A stretch of 64,000 bases of DNA. Source: Synechococcus sp. CBW1107 (GTDB lineage Bacteria; Cyanobacteriota; Cyanobacteriia; PCC-6307; Cyanobiaceae). How positions within the stretch are numbered: position 1 is the first letter of the stretch; every line of letters starts with the position of its first letter. Where the stretch lies: contig NZ_CP064908.1 in the NCBI RefSeq assembly GCF_015841355.1, forward strand, positions 496,001 to 560,000, in the 5' to 3' direction. Shown piece by piece: positions 49,159 through 59,295 of the stretch. The position numbers and the translations under genes were made by a program. Under the pieces are notes generated by a model. It worked only from the letters and a program-made list of their open reading frames with translations. It searched no databases and had not been told where the DNA came from.

Positions 49159-49848
49159 ATGACCAACGGTTCTGAACCAGCCCCCAGCGGCAGCCCCTAC
49201 GAACGGCTCGGTGTCAGCCCCGACGCCAGCTTCGACGAAGTGCAGGCGGCCCGCCATCATCAGCTCGAGGCGGTCGGCGACGACCCCCAGGGGCGCGCCA
49301 GGGTGGAGGCCGCCTACGACGCGGTGTTGATGGAGCGGCTGCGGGAGCGTCAGCAGGGCAAGGTGAGCAGCGCCGCGGTCACCGCCTCCAAGCGCGAGGA
49401 ACTCAAGCCGGTGCCGGCGCGGGTCCCCTCCCGGCCCTCCCTGCCCCAGCTGCCCTCCCTGCCCCAGCTCAACGGCGGCAACAAGCTGCAGGCCCCCAGC
49501 TTCTCCATGCCCAGCTTTGCCCTGGCGGAGGGCCGTGAGCGCTGGTTTCCCCTGGTGGCCGATGGGCTGCTGCTGCTGCTGGTCCTGATCACCCCGCCGG
49601 GTTCGGCCGAGGTGCTGCTGGCCCTGGCCACCGGGGTCACGGTGGTCAACCTGCGGCGCCGCAACGGCCGCTTCCTGGCCGCCGTGGGCTGGAGCTTCGC
49701 CCTGCTCAGCGTCGGCCTGCTGCTGGGAGGTCTGCTCACCCTCGGGCTCGATCCGGCCCTGCCGCTCGGCCTGCCCCTGGCCCTGAATCAGGTGCAGAGC
49801 CTGCCCGCCCTGATCCTGCTGCTGCTCGGAGCCCTGCTGATCGCCTAG
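49159..49848 (+). CDS. CPP1-like J-domain membrane protein (DUF3353)
   Basis: The 229-residue protein has an N-terminal J-like domain ([20 protein letters not shown], then [10 protein letters not shown]) without the HPD tripeptide. A Pro/Ser/Gln linker with repeats [12 protein letters not shown] follows, then four hydrophobic segments. This is the layout of plant CPP1, a chaperone-like factor for protochlorophyllide oxidoreductase, and of its cyanobacterial relatives. A role in folding or stabilising a chlorophyll-synthesis enzyme at the membrane is inferred. Its stop TAG overlaps the convergent hslO stop in the palindrome CTAG. Confidence 0.8.
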   Translation: MTNGSEPAPSGSPYERLGVSPDASFDEVQAARHHQLEAVGDDPQGRARVEAAYDAVLMERLRERQQGKVSSAAVTASKREELKPVPARVPSRPSLPQLPSLPQLNGGNKLQAPSFSMPSFALAEGRERWFPLVADGLLLLLVLITPPGSAEVLLALATGVTVVNLRRRNGRFLAAVGWSFALLSVGLLLGGLLTLGLDPALPLGLPLALNQVQSLPALILLLLGALLIA

Positions 49849-50759
49849 GCCAGCGACAGCTCGGCGATCAGCTCCCGCAGCTCCCCTTCCTCCACGCCGT
49901 ACACCTCATTGCAGAAGTGGCAGGTGAGCTCGGCGCGGCCGTCTTCGCGCAGGATCGAGGCGAGCTCCTGCTCACCCAGCAGCCGCAGGGCGTTGACACT
50001 GCGACGGCGGGTGCAGGGGCAGTGGAAGGTCACATCCTGACGGGCCTCGGCGTCCTCCAGCAGCTGGGGATCGAGGTCGGGAAAGATGTCTTCCAGCAGC
50101 AGTTTGAGGTCGTCCTTGCAGGCGGCCAGGCGAGCGCTGAATCCACTGATCTCCCGGCAACGCTCCTCCAGCAGCGCCACCAGCGCCGGCTCCCGCGCCG
50201 CCTTGGGCAGCACCTGCACCAGCACCCCGCCTGAGCAGCGCACGCCGCTGCTGTCGATCTGCTCACCCACGAACACCGCCGAGGGGGTCTGCTCGGAATG
50301 GAGCAGGTAGGAGGCCACGTCGTCGCCGATGCCGCCGCTCACCAGCTCCACCGTGCTGCTGAACGGCTCCCCCTTGCCCTGGTCACGCACCACATGCAGG
50401 TAGCCGGTGCCGGTGGCCTGGCGGAAGTCGAACTGATGCTGGCCGTCGGCCTCCTCGATCAGATCGAGCTCCAGGCCAGGGTTGCCCACATAGCCGCGCA
50501 CGCTGCCGTCGCGGCCCGCATCCACCATCAGCCCGCGCAGGGGCCCGTCCGACTGGATGCGCAGGTTCACCCGCCCGTGGGCCACCTTCATCGAGCTGGC
50601 CAGCAGCAGTCCCGCCGTCATCGCCCGCCCCAACAGCGCCGTGGTCAGGTACGAGAGGCCATGACGCCGCCGGGCGTAGCGGCTGGTGACCGTGGTGAGC
50701 GCCGCCACCAGGCGTATTCCCCCATCGGCCGCCGTGGCCCGCACCAACTGATCGGGCAT
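49845..50759 (-). CDS. hslO: Redox-regulated chaperone Hsp33
   Basis: Hsp33 is an ATP-independent holdase switched on by oxidation. The 304-residue protein starts [14 protein letters not shown] and has the N-terminal substrate-binding domain. The zinc-binding redox switch at the C-terminus is complete: CPC in FHCPCTRRR and CHFC in [11 protein letters not shown]. The start at 50759 matches the usual family N-terminus. It lies 19 bases after the ABC ATPase gene on the same strand, so the two may be co-transcribed. Confidence 0.93.
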   Translation of the reverse strand: MPDQLVRATAADGGIRLVAALTTVTSRYARRRHGLSYLTTALLGRAMTAGLLLASSMKVAHGRVNLRIQSDGPLRGLMVDAGRDGSVRGYVGNPGLELDLIEEADGQHQFDFRQATGTGYLHVVRDQGKGEPFSSTVELVSGGIGDDVASYLLHSEQTPSAVFVGEQIDSSGVRCSGGVLVQVLPKAAREPALVALLEERCREISGFSARLAACKDDLKLLLEDIFPDLDPQLLEDAEARQDVTFHCPCTRRRSVNALRLLGEQELASILREDGRAELTCHFCNEVYGVEEGELRELIAELSLA

Positions 50760-50778
50760 CGCTGCGCCCTCCACCGAC

Positions 50779-51426
50779 TCAGGGCATCGTACGGAGCGCC
50801 GGCAGGGGCTGAAGGCTCCCGTCGCTCAGGCGCCAGGCCCGCCCCACCACGCCCTGGAACACCTCCGGCTCATGGGTGACCACGAGCAGGGCCCGCTGAC
50901 GGCCGAGCTGGGCGATCAGCTGCAGCACCTCATGGCGCACCGACCAGTCGAGCCCGGCGGTGGGCTCATCCAGCAGCAGCACCTTCGGGTCCCGCAGCAG
51001 CTGCACCGCCAGGGCCAGACGCCGCTGCTGGCCGCCGCTGAGCCGCTCCGGCGCCTGCTGCAGCGACACACCCTGCAGACCCACCTGGCCCAGCACCGCC
51101 TCCAGCCGCTCGCTCCCCAGCCGGCGCTGCCCCAGCTTCAGCTCCTGACCCACGCTCAGGCCGAGGAAATGGCGCTCGGGGAACTGGAACACCAGGCCGC
51201 TCAGCCAGCGGCGCGCTCGGCCCGTCACCGGCTGACCCTGCCAGAGGATCGTTCCGGAGCTCGGTTCCGCCAGCCCACTGATCAGCTCCAGCAGGGTGCT
51301 CTTGCCACTGCCGCTGCGGCCGGCCACCAGCACCGGCTCGCCCACGGGCAGGGTCAGGCTGAGATCGCGCAGCACCGGCTCGGGGGTGGTGGCCGGGTGG
51401 TAGCGGACCGATCGGAGCTCCAGCAT
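50779..51426 (-). CDS. ABC transporter ATP-binding protein, ECF-like
   Basis: The 215-residue ATPase has Walker [11 protein letters not shown], the Q-loop in [12 protein letters not shown], signature [12 protein letters not shown] and Walker [13 protein letters not shown]. The Q-loop QFPE is characteristic of energy-coupling-factor (EcfA) ATPases for vitamin and metal uptake. No membrane subunit is adjacent, so the transporter partner must be encoded elsewhere. The ATG at 51426 is standard; a longer open frame upstream overlaps the divergent DUF3531 gene. Confidence 0.85.
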   Translation of the reverse strand: MLELRSVRYHPATTPEPVLRDLSLTLPVGEPVLVAGRSGSGKSTLLELISGLAEPSSGTILWQGQPVTGRARRWLSGLVFQFPERHFLGLSVGQELKLGQRRLGSERLEAVLGQVGLQGVSLQQAPERLSGGQQRRLALAVQLLRDPKVLLLDEPTAGLDWSVRHEVLQLIAQLGRQRALLVVTHEPEVFQGVVGRAWRLSDGSLQPLPALRTMP

Positions 51427-51489
51427 GGGGGACCACGGACCGCACCAGCTTGCAGCAGCCGCCACCGAGTTTGATGGGGTCACCAGTCG

Positions 51490-51963
51490 ATGCTGGAAGG
51501 AGCAACGCCCATGGACATTCGCTTCCGCGAGGTGGATCCGTTCAACTGCTGGATCTGGCTGCGCTTCCCCAATCCCCCCGGTCAGGGGGAGCGGGGCTAT
51601 GTCGATACGGTGTTCGACAGCTGGTTCTTCCTGGGCAAGCTGGGGGGCTTCAACGCCGAATGCCTGCACGTGCATGAGGAGGGGATCGACCTCAGCGCCA
51701 TGCAGTACGACATCGAGGCGGCCGAGGCGACCCTCCCCGCGCTGATGCACAGCATGGGTGAACCGGAATACCGCGACGCCTGGTGCCGCTGCTGGGTGGA
51801 TCTGGGCACCAGCGACGGGGTGGCCCTCGATGTGCTCATCAACGCCCTGCGTCAGCTCGACAACGACGTGGTGGAGATCGAGGAGATCGTGATCGGCGGC
51901 GTCAATGACGACTGGCCGGTGGAGGAGGTGCCCGAGGCCCTCTTCCCCCATGGCGCCAACTGA
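51490..51963 (+). CDS. DUF3531 family protein
   Basis: The 157-residue acidic soluble protein contains MDIRFREVDPFNCWIWL, then DTVFDSWFFLGKLGGFNAE, a pattern I associate with DUF3531 of cyanobacteria and plastid lineages. It ends with an acidic region (VVEIEEIVIGG, NDDWPVEE). Function unknown. The start may be this ATG or MDIRF (51511). rsmE begins five bases after its stop, so they are probably one operon. Confidence 0.75.
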   Translation: MLEGATPMDIRFREVDPFNCWIWLRFPNPPGQGERGYVDTVFDSWFFLGKLGGFNAECLHVHEEGIDLSAMQYDIEAAEATLPALMHSMGEPEYRDAWCRCWVDLGTSDGVALDVLINALRQLDNDVVEIEEIVIGGVNDDWPVEEVPEALFPHGAN

Positions 51964-51968
51964 GGCCC

Positions 51969-52733
51969 GTGGTGCGTGAGCTGCGCCGGCTGCTGATCGC
52001 CCCGGAGCGGCTGGCGGCCGGCACCACCCTGGCTCTGGCCCCCGAGGAGAGCCGCTATCTCAGCCGCGTGCTGCGCTACGGCCCCGGAGAGCGCTTCGCC
52101 GTGATCAATGGCCAGGGGCAGCTCTGGAGTGCCGTGCTGCTCGACGGCCCCCAGGCCCGGCTGGAGCAGCCACTTGATCAGCCCCTGCAACGCCGGGCAG
52201 CCGCCAGTCCCCGGCTGGAGCTGGCGGTGGCCATCCCCCGCCTCGACTTCGACGTGGTGGTGCGCATGGCCTGCGAGCTGGGGGTGGACCGCCTCCAGCC
52301 CCTGCTGGCCGAGCATGGGACGCTGCGCGGCAGCTGGAAGGCGGCCCGCTGGAGCACGATCCTGCGCGAGGCCTGCGAGCAGTGCGAACGCCTCTGGCTG
52401 CCGCAGCTGCTGGAGCCTCAGGAGGCGATCACCTACCTGGGCCAACCGCGGAAGGCACTGTCGCTCCTGGCCACCACCCGTGAGGCGGAGCTGCCGTTGC
52501 TGGGGACCGCGCTGGCGCCGGTGTCAGCGGAGTCCGTGGCCGGGGTGGCGCTGGCGATCGGAGCGGAGGGCGGCTGGAGTCCAGCCGAGGCCGCGGCCGC
52601 TCAGGCCGGCGGCTGGCAGGCCGTGAGCCTCGGCCCCCACATCCTGCGCACCTCCACGGCGGCCGTGGCGGGGCTGGCCTCGCTGGTGCAGTGGCGTGAG
52701 CAGTGGCGAGAGCAGACCAGCCTTGGGCCCTGA
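51969..52733 (+). CDS. rsmE: 16S rRNA (uracil-1498-N3)-methyltransferase
   Basis: RsmE methylates U1498 of 16S rRNA. The 254-residue SPOUT-class protein has the N-terminal PUA-like domain (LRRLLIAPERL, YLSRVLRYGPGERFAVING) and the knotted methylase domain with AIGAEGGWSPAEAAAA and SLGPHILRTSTAAVAGLA, the SAM-binding loops. A GTG start is used, five bases after the DUF3531 gene. Confidence 0.92.
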   Translation: MVRELRRLLIAPERLAAGTTLALAPEESRYLSRVLRYGPGERFAVINGQGQLWSAVLLDGPQARLEQPLDQPLQRRAAASPRLELAVAIPRLDFDVVVRMACELGVDRLQPLLAEHGTLRGSWKAARWSTILREACEQCERLWLPQLLEPQEAITYLGQPRKALSLLATTREAELPLLGTALAPVSAESVAGVALAIGAEGGWSPAEAAAAQAGGWQAVSLGPHILRTSTAAVAGLASLVQWREQWREQTSLGP

Positions 52734-52748
52734 TGGCCTGGACTTCAC

Positions 52749-53141
52749 TCAGCGGCCGCGCAGGCTGCCGACCATCTCCTTGAACAGGCCCAGATTGGCG
52801 CCGGCGCGGCGGCGGGCCCGGGGCAGTGCGCCGGAGGGGGTCAGGCACTCGGGGGAGAAGGTGACGACGCTTGGGGCCGGACGGTTCTCCTGCTCACGAC
52901 GCAGCTCGGCTGCGATCGCCTCGGCGGTGGTGAGCACAGGGGCCGCTCCAGTGGAGGCGGCGTCAGCAGAAGCGGCAGCAGCGGTGGGCGCGTCAGCAGG
53001 GGCCGCCACGGCCGCCGCTGGTTGAGCCTTGGCCCCCTTGGCTGGCTTGGCCGGCCTGGCCGCCACGGGAGCCACCACCGCCGGCTTGACGTCCGCGTCC
53101 TTGTCGAGGTTGAGGAAGAACCCCTTGGGCTTGAAGATCAT
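52749..53141 (-). CDS. Ala/Pro-rich protein of unknown function
   Basis: The 130-residue protein begins MIFKPKGFFLNLDKDADVKP. It has a long disordered Ala/Pro/Lys segment (about 25-75) and then TTAEAIAAELRREQENRPAP, TFSPECLTPSGALPRARRRA and NLGLFKEMVGSLRGR. The conserved-looking ends around a variable linker resemble a small family common in picocyanobacteria, but I cannot name it. It converges on rsmE and is divergent from the DUF92 gene. Confidence 0.65.
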   Translation of the reverse strand: MIFKPKGFFLNLDKDADVKPAVVAPVAARPAKPAKGAKAQPAAAVAAPADAPTAAAASADAASTGAAPVLTTAEAIAAELRREQENRPAPSVVTFSPECLTPSGALPRARRRAGANLGLFKEMVGSLRGR

Positions 53142-53269
53142 GTCGCCGGCCAGCCAGGACGTGTGGGCTGATTATCCGCCGCGGCCGCTCCGTCACCGCC
53201 GGCCCTTAGGGGAGTGCAACAGAGGCCTGCGGCGGCGCCGGGGAAACTGGTGGCCTCCGTCCGTGCGCC

Positions 53270-54028
53270 GTGCTGACCGCCCTGCCCTCCGCCCCGCCGC
53301 CTGCGGCCCAGTGGCTGCTGGCCCTCGTGATCAACACCGTGCTGATCGCCCTGGCCCAGCGGCTGCCGCTGCTCACCAGGGCCGGCTGGGTGCACGCCGG
53401 CATCCTCGGCACCCTGCTCTGGGGCTCCCTCGGCTGGCGCGGCTGGCTCTCAGTGGTGCTTTACCTGGCCCTGGGCTCGGCCGTGACCCGGCTGGGGATC
53501 CGGCGCAAGCGGGAGCAGGGGTTGGCGGAAGGCCGTGGCGGCCGGCGCGGGCCCGAGAACGTCTGGGGCTCGGCGGCCACCGGCGCCGTGCTGGCCCTGC
53601 TCACCACCGTGCCGGGAGCGCCTGGTCCCCTGTTGATGCTGGGCTTCGCCGCCAGCTTCGCCGCCAAGCTGGCCGACACCTGCGGAAGCGAGATCGGCAA
53701 GCGCTGGGGCCGCACCACCGTGCTGATCACCACCCTGCGGCCGGTGCCCCCGGGCAGCGAAGGGGCCATCAGCCTCGAGGGAAGCCTCGCCAGCCTCGGC
53801 GGCAGCGCCGTGATGGCCGCAGTGCTGCTGGTCCTAGGCCTGCTGCCCACCGCCGCCGCGGCCCTGCTGGTGACGGCGGTGGGTCTGGTGGCCACGCTGA
53901 TCGAAAGCCTGATCGGCGCCACGCTGCAGGGGCGTCTGGCCTGGCTCAGCAATGAACTGGTGAACGGCCTGCAGACCTTGATCGCCGCCGTGCTGGCGAT
54001 GGCGCTGGCCCCGATTCTGGGGCTCTGA
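53270..54028 (+). CDS. DUF92 (VTE6-like) integral membrane protein
   Basis: The 252-residue protein has six or more hydrophobic segments and the conserved DUF92 features: RAGWVHAGILGTLLWG, KLADTCGSEIGKRWGR and PPGSEGAISLEGSLAS. Plant VTE6 of this family is a phytyl-phosphate kinase that recycles phytol from chlorophyll for tocopherol and phylloquinone. The same role here is inferred. A GTG start is used. Its 3-prime end overlaps the sigma-factor gene by 83 bases, tail to tail. Confidence 0.82.
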   Translation: MLTALPSAPPPAAQWLLALVINTVLIALAQRLPLLTRAGWVHAGILGTLLWGSLGWRGWLSVVLYLALGSAVTRLGIRRKREQGLAEGRGGRRGPENVWGSAATGAVLALLTTVPGAPGPLLMLGFAASFAAKLADTCGSEIGKRWGRTTVLITTLRPVPPGSEGAISLEGSLASLGGSAVMAAVLLVLGLLPTAAAALLVTAVGLVATLIESLIGATLQGRLAWLSNELVNGLQTLIAAVLAMALAPILGL

Positions 54029-54866
54029 GCCCGGGGGCCTGGCCCGCCCGCACCAGCTGCTGGATCTCTTCGCGCAACAGCAGCACCAGCGCATCGAAGC
54101 GCCTCTGGGTGGCCCGGGCCGTCAGCCCCTGATCGGCCCCCAGCCGCCGCCAGGAGGCGCCGTCGAGCACCCGCTCCAGCATCAGCTGGCGCAGGCTGGG
54201 ATCGAGCCGCTCCAGCCGGCGCTTCACCCAGAGCTGGGTCTCGCCTTCGCAGCAGACGGACTCCGCCATGTGATCAGGGCGGCAGGGATCCGGCTGCTCC
54301 CGGGCCGGCAGGCGCTCCAGCAGCGTGCCGGCCCGCTCCTCCCCGTCGCTGGCGGGGGCATCGAGGCTGCGCAGGCGCAGGGCCTGGTGCAGCTCGAGGG
54401 CCTCGCGCCAGCGCTGCGAGGAGCAGCCCAGGGCCTCCGCCAGGGCGTCCTCCCCCAGCACGGGCAGCTGGCGATGCTGACGCTGCTGCTGCAGGGCCTG
54501 GCCACGCCGGTGCAGCTCGCGCAGCTGACGGGAGCAGCGCAGGGGTTGCTCGTGATCGCGCAGATGGTGCTGCATCTCCCCGCGGATGTAGAGCACCGCG
54601 TAACTGCTCAGGGCGGTGGGGCGCGAGGGATCAAAGGCCTCGATCGCACGGATCAGCCCGAGGCAGCCCAGCTGGACCAGATCGTCGAGGGGCACCCTGG
54701 TGCTCCCGCTCTGACGCTTGGCCACCTGGCGCACCAGGGGCAGATTCAGCTCCACCAGCCGGTTGCGCAGGCGGTGGTCCCCGCTGCTGTGAAAGCGCCT
54801 GAGCAGCTCGGCGTTGCGGCTGTGGAGGTCCTGGTCCTGGTGAGGCTGAGGGCGTGGATCGGGCAT
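53946..54866 (-). CDS. SigF-like (group 3) sigma-70 family factor
   Basis: The 306-residue protein starts MPDPRPQPHQDQD. Region 2 is clear: NRLVELNLPLVRQVAKRQSG, DLVQLGCLGLIRAIEAFDPS and YIRGEMQHHLRDHEQPLRCS, closest to SigF/SigB-type sigma factors. The C-terminal part has LEALDPSLRQLMLERVLDGA-like region 4 with WRRLGADQGLTARATQRRFD. In cyanobacteria SigF-type factors control pili, motility or stress genes. The end is Arg/Pro/Ser-rich and lies within the overlap with the DUF92 gene, so the last about 27 residues may be a late extension. Confidence 0.85.
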   Translation of the reverse strand: MPDPRPQPHQDQDLHSRNAELLRRFHSSGDHRLRNRLVELNLPLVRQVAKRQSGSTRVPLDDLVQLGCLGLIRAIEAFDPSRPTALSSYAVLYIRGEMQHHLRDHEQPLRCSRQLRELHRRGQALQQQRQHRQLPVLGEDALAEALGCSSQRWREALELHQALRLRSLDAPASDGEERAGTLLERLPAREQPDPCRPDHMAESVCCEGETQLWVKRRLERLDPSLRQLMLERVLDGASWRRLGADQGLTARATQRRFDALVLLLREEIQQLVRAGQAPGLRAPESGPAPSPARRRSRSAGRSPVHC

Positions 54867-54976
54867 GGAAGGGACAGCGGTGGGTCCGTGTTTCCACCCT
54901 CTGCCGCCAGGCCCCGGCGGCGCTTCACCCCATCCGGGGAACCCACCTCCCCCGGATGGGTGAAGGATCCGGCTGC

Positions 54977-55657
54977 TCAGTGCGCCGGCGTGCGCTCCAG
55001 TCGCGTCTCCAGCCCCGCCCAGGCCAGCAGGGCCGGCCACCGGCGCACCTGCTCGTAGACCCGGTCGTGGCCCTCGGCATTGAGATGCAGGCCGTCGGCA
55101 CTGAGCAGCCGGCTCCAGTGGGGATCCCCGAGCAGGGGCTCCAGGAGGGGAAGAAAGGGCACATCAGCCTCCAGGCAGGCCTCCTCCAGCAGACGCTCGT
55201 ACTGGTGCACGGTGGCCAGCTGATACCAGAGGCAGCCCGCGAAGGGCATCTCCGCCTCGTCCACGGGCGTGAGGCCGGTCACCAGCACCGGCGCCAGCTG
55301 CACCGCCTCCCGCAACAGCTGCTGCAACCCGAACAGGAAGGCCTCCGGAGCCAGCTGGTGGCGGCCGTCGGGCCGCCCGACCCGGGCGGTGTCGTTGAGA
55401 CCCACGCTGATCACGATCCCCTGGGGTGCCTGACGGCGCAGCTCCCCCCGGGAGCTCACCTCCCCATGCAGCCGCGCCGCCAGCCGCTCCAGGCCATCAC
55501 CACGCACCCCGAGGTTGTAGAGCACGGGCCCATCGGGCAGACCCATCCAGTGGCGCCGCAGCCGCTCGCACCAGCCGCCGCCGTCAGGATCGCCCCAGCC
55601 ATAGACACCGCTGTCCCCGAGGACGATCAGCTTGCGCGGTGTCGCGGTCAGGGCCAT
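54977..55657 (-). CDS. SGNH/GDSL-type esterase linked to the phn genes
   Basis: The 226-residue cytoplasmic protein has LIVLGDSGVYGWG (nucleophile Ser16), LYNLGVRGDGLERL, VISVGLNDTAR (Asn about 112) and ADGLHLNAEGH (Asp and His of the catalytic dyad), so all four SGNH blocks are present. It starts 11 bases after phnE on the same strand and is probably the last gene of that operon. A hydrolytic role on the imported compound or another ester is possible; the substrate is unknown. Confidence 0.85.
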   Translation of the reverse strand: MALTATPRKLIVLGDSGVYGWGDPDGGGWCERLRRHWMGLPDGPVLYNLGVRGDGLERLAARLHGEVSSRGELRRQAPQGIVISVGLNDTARVGRPDGRHQLAPEAFLFGLQQLLREAVQLAPVLVTGLTPVDEAEMPFAGCLWYQLATVHQYERLLEEACLEADVPFLPLLEPLLGDPHWSRLLSADGLHLNAEGHDRVYEQVRRWPALLAWAGLETRLERTPAH

Positions 55658-55668
55658 GGGCTCGGTCG

Positions 55669-57236
55669 TCAGGCCGCCAGCAGGCGCCGGCGGAGGCGGT
55701 CGCTGAGATCTTCCCCCATCAGGGTGAGCAGCACATACACCGCCACCAGGGCGATCAACTGATCGATCGCGAAGGAACTGAGGGCCTCCAGCAGCAGGCT
55801 GCCCAGCCCGGCGGCCCCCACCAGGCCCACCACCACCGTTTCGCGCAGGATCACATCGGCGCGGTAGGCGCCATAGGCCAGGTAGGAGCGGGCCAGGGCA
55901 CTGAAGCGTCCGTAGAGCAGGGCCAGCCGCGGCCCGGTGCCGGCTACGGTCAGGGCCTCCTCCACCAGGACCGGGGCCGAGTCCTCCGCTTCCAGCAGCA
56001 GGCGCCCGAGAATACCCAGGTTGTGGAAGGCCAGGGCCAGGGCGGCCGTGAGCACACCCGGTTGCAGCACGAACAGCAGCAGCAGGGCTGTGAGCGGCGG
56101 GGGCCAGAGGCGCCCCAGGGCCCAGACCGCCTGCATCAGCGCCCGGCCCCAGGGCCAGGGCGCCATCAGCAGCAGCAGCAGCGGTGCGCTTCCCACCGCC
56201 AGGGCGGCCGCCAGCAGGGTGAGGCCGATGGTGGAGCCGATCAGCGAGGGCCAGGGCAAGGCCGCCACCGCCGGCCAGTCGGCCGTCCAGGGAGGCAGGG
56301 GCTGGAGCTGACCCAGCTGCAGCGGGTTGACCCCCAGGGCCACGGCCACCAGCACCAGCAGCGGCAGCAGCAACAGCAGGCCCAGCGCCACCTCCCGGCC
56401 ACCGCGCCCCACGGAGCGGCGTGTCAGCCCGAAGCGGGCCGGCATTGCCCAGCGCTGCCGCAACACCCGCAGCATGGCCTCCAGCGCCAGCATCACCAGC
56501 AGCAGCATCCACAGCCCGCTCCAGAGCTCATGGAACTGCAGCGACTGGAGCGTCAGGCGCAGGTCGGTGCCCAGCCCGCCAAGGCCGAACACCCCCAGCA
56601 GGGTGGCACTGCGCAGGGCACACTCCAGCCGGTAGCCGCCATAGCTGATCACCCCCGGCTGAAGCGCCGGTCCCAGCGCCGTCAGCAGGGCCGGACCCGC
56701 CGGCGCACCCGCCAGGCGCAGCGCGTCCAGTCCGCGGGTTGGGAGAGCGTCGAGCAGATCACTCACCACCCGCGCCACCAGGGCGGCGTAGGGGATCGTG
56801 ATCGCCAGCACCGCCACCACCGGCTGCAGACCCAGCAGCTGCAGCAGCAGCAGACCCCAGAGCAGCTCATGCACCGCCCGGGGCACCGCCAGCAGCCGCC
56901 GGATCCACTCCGCCGGCAGGGCACTGCCGCTGGCCGTGCGCCACACCGTGCGGGAGCTCAGCACCCCTCCCAGCACCCCCAGCACCAGACTCAGGGCCCA
57001 GCCGAGCAGGGCGATCCCCGCGGTGACCCCCAGGCCGGAGAAGGCCGAGCCCAGCACCAGCGGATCCAGCGACGGGGTGAAGGCCGCCCCGGCGAACTGA
57101 CCGATCAGGTCCCAGCCCCCGCCGTGGCTGAGCGAAGGGAGCACCAGCAGCACCGGCAGCCAGACCAGGGCCGGCAGCAGGGGCAGCAGCGGCGGGGGCA
57201 GATGCAGCGGCCCCCGGCCCGGGGTGGAGGCGACCG

Positions 57237-57240
<4 letters not shown>
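55669..57240 (-). CDS. phnE: Phosphonate-type ABC permease, double-length PhnE fusion
   Basis: The 523-residue protein has two PhnE-like permease halves. Half one holds an EAA-type loop DALRLAGAPAGPALL with SYGGYRLECALRSATLLGVF, and half two holds EALTVAGTGPRLALL with AYGAYRADVILRETVVVGLV. Single PhnE proteins are about 260 residues, so this is an internal duplication or fusion that forms the whole channel. It imports phosphonate, phosphite or a similar anion with PhnC and PhnD. Its ATG overlaps the phnC stop by four bases. Confidence 0.88.
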
Positions 57241-58028
<788 letters not shown>

Positions 58029-58050
58029 TCGGTCCCCAGCATCCTGGAGC

Positions 58051-58272
58051 TCAGGGAAGCAGCGCCTTCAGAGCCGCCTCCAGATCCAGCCGCTGGGCCG
58101 GATCACCCACCAGGCGGAGGTCCCCGCTGCGGGGCCACCAGTTCAGGCGGATGTTGGTCTCCTCGTCGTCGAGAACGTACATCTCGAACGCCCCCTGGTG
58201 GACCCAGTGGCCGGGTTGCCCCAGCTGGGCGACCAGAGCCTGCAGCTCTTCCAGACTGCCGTTGAAGCGCAT
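58051..58272 (-). CDS. Small protein encoded between phnD and phnC
   Basis: The 73-residue soluble protein begins MRFNGSLEELQALVAQLG and contains GHWVHQGAFEMYVLDDEETN and NIRLNWWPRSGDL. It lacks a signal peptide. A GTG or ATG further upstream (58308) would add 12 residues. Its position inside the phn string suggests a related role, but no family is recognised. Confidence 0.6.
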   Translation of the reverse strand: MRFNGSLEELQALVAQLGQPGHWVHQGAFEMYVLDDEETNIRLNWWPRSGDLRLVGDPAQRLDLEAALKALLP

Positions 58273-58324
58273 GCCACCGCCCGGATCCGGACCCCAGGCT
58301 AGGGGCATGGGTGTGGGCCGTGCC

Positions 58325-59290
58325 TCAGCGGATCTTGCCGATCTCGCGGCCCACCTTCTCGATCGCGCTGTACTGACCCACAGGGGCCGGCACGAACTGC
58401 TGGGCCCCGAACAGCTCCAGGATCTGGGCCTGCTGCGGGTTGCTGCGGCGCAGGCTCACGAAGGCCTTCTGCACCTTGCCGGTGAAGCCCTTGCCGAAGC
58501 GCTGATCCAGATTGGGCTGCGCGATCCAGTGGTAGTCGGGATAGCCGGGGGTGCGCCAGATCACGCTCACCTTGCGGCGATCGGCCTTGCCCGAGCGCAG
58601 GCTGCTCTTCCACACCTGCTCGTTGACCGCGCCGGCCTGGTAGGCACCGCTCTGCACCAGGGCGATGGTGGCGTCGTGGCTGCCACTGAAGCCTGGGGCG
58701 CCCCCCGCGAAATCCTTGAGCTTCACCCCGGCCTGGCTGAGGTAGTACTGCGGCATCAGACGGCCGGAGGTGGAACTCTCCGAGCCGAAGGTGAAGCGCT
58801 TGCCCTTCAGTTCCGCCAGGCCCTTCACACCGCGCACCGGCTTGAGGCCCGCTGAAGTGTTGGCGATGAAGACGCTGGTGAAGGCGGCGTCGATGTCGCG
58901 CTGGGCCAGCACCCGGGCGCCGGGTTTCTGCAGACGGGCCTGGACGCCGGTGAGGCCACCGAACCAGACCAGGTCCAGATCACCGGTGCGGAAGGCGCTG
59001 ACCGCGGCGGTGTAATCGGTCACGGGCACGTACTTGACGGGCACCTTCAGCTGGCGGCTGAGCTCATCGGCCACCAGCCCGTAGAGGCGGTTGAGCTTCT
59101 CGGGGTTCTGATCGGGAATGGCGCTGATGCGCAGCACCTTCTGCTGGGCCTGGGCGCCGGCGAGCTGGGGGGCGGCCTGCTGCAGCCGGGGTGGCAGCGC
59201 CGCCGGCGCCACGGCCAGGGCGAGGCCGGCCAGCAGGGCCAGCGGAACCCCGGGGCGTTGAAGGCGAGGGCGGACAGCGAGAGGTGGCAT
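58325..59290 (-). CDS. phnD: Phosphate/phosphite/phosphonate ABC transporter substrate-binding protein
   Basis: The 321-residue protein has a signal peptide (VPLALLAGLALAVAPAAL). The periplasmic domain has the PhnD pattern: LRISAIPDQNPEKLNRLYGL (key part IPDQNPEKL), VPVTDYTAAVSAFRTGDLDL, GKRFTFGSESSTSGRLMP and FSGSHDATIALVQSGAY. The SSTSGRLMP loop and GSHD bind the anion. No C-P lyase genes occur here, so the true ligand could be phosphite or a phosphonate used elsewhere. It begins six bases after the aminotransferase stop. Confidence 0.9.
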   Translation of the reverse strand: MPPLAVRPRLQRPGVPLALLAGLALAVAPAALPPRLQQAAPQLAGAQAQQKVLRISAIPDQNPEKLNRLYGLVADELSRQLKVPVKYVPVTDYTAAVSAFRTGDLDLVWFGGLTGVQARLQKPGARVLAQRDIDAAFTSVFIANTSAGLKPVRGVKGLAELKGKRFTFGSESSTSGRLMPQYYLSQAGVKLKDFAGGAPGFSGSHDATIALVQSGAYQAGAVNEQVWKSSLRSGKADRRKVSVIWRTPGYPDYHWIAQPNLDQRFGKGFTGKVQKAFVSLRRSNPQQAQILELFGAQQFVPAPVGQYSAIEKVGREIGKIR

Positions 59291-59295
59291 GGGGA

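Noticed and set aside
53270-54028. DUF92 protein as a CDP-archaeol or phosphatidate enzyme
   Set aside because: The DTCGSEIGKR and PPGSEGAISLEG segments fit the DUF92/VTE6 family better.
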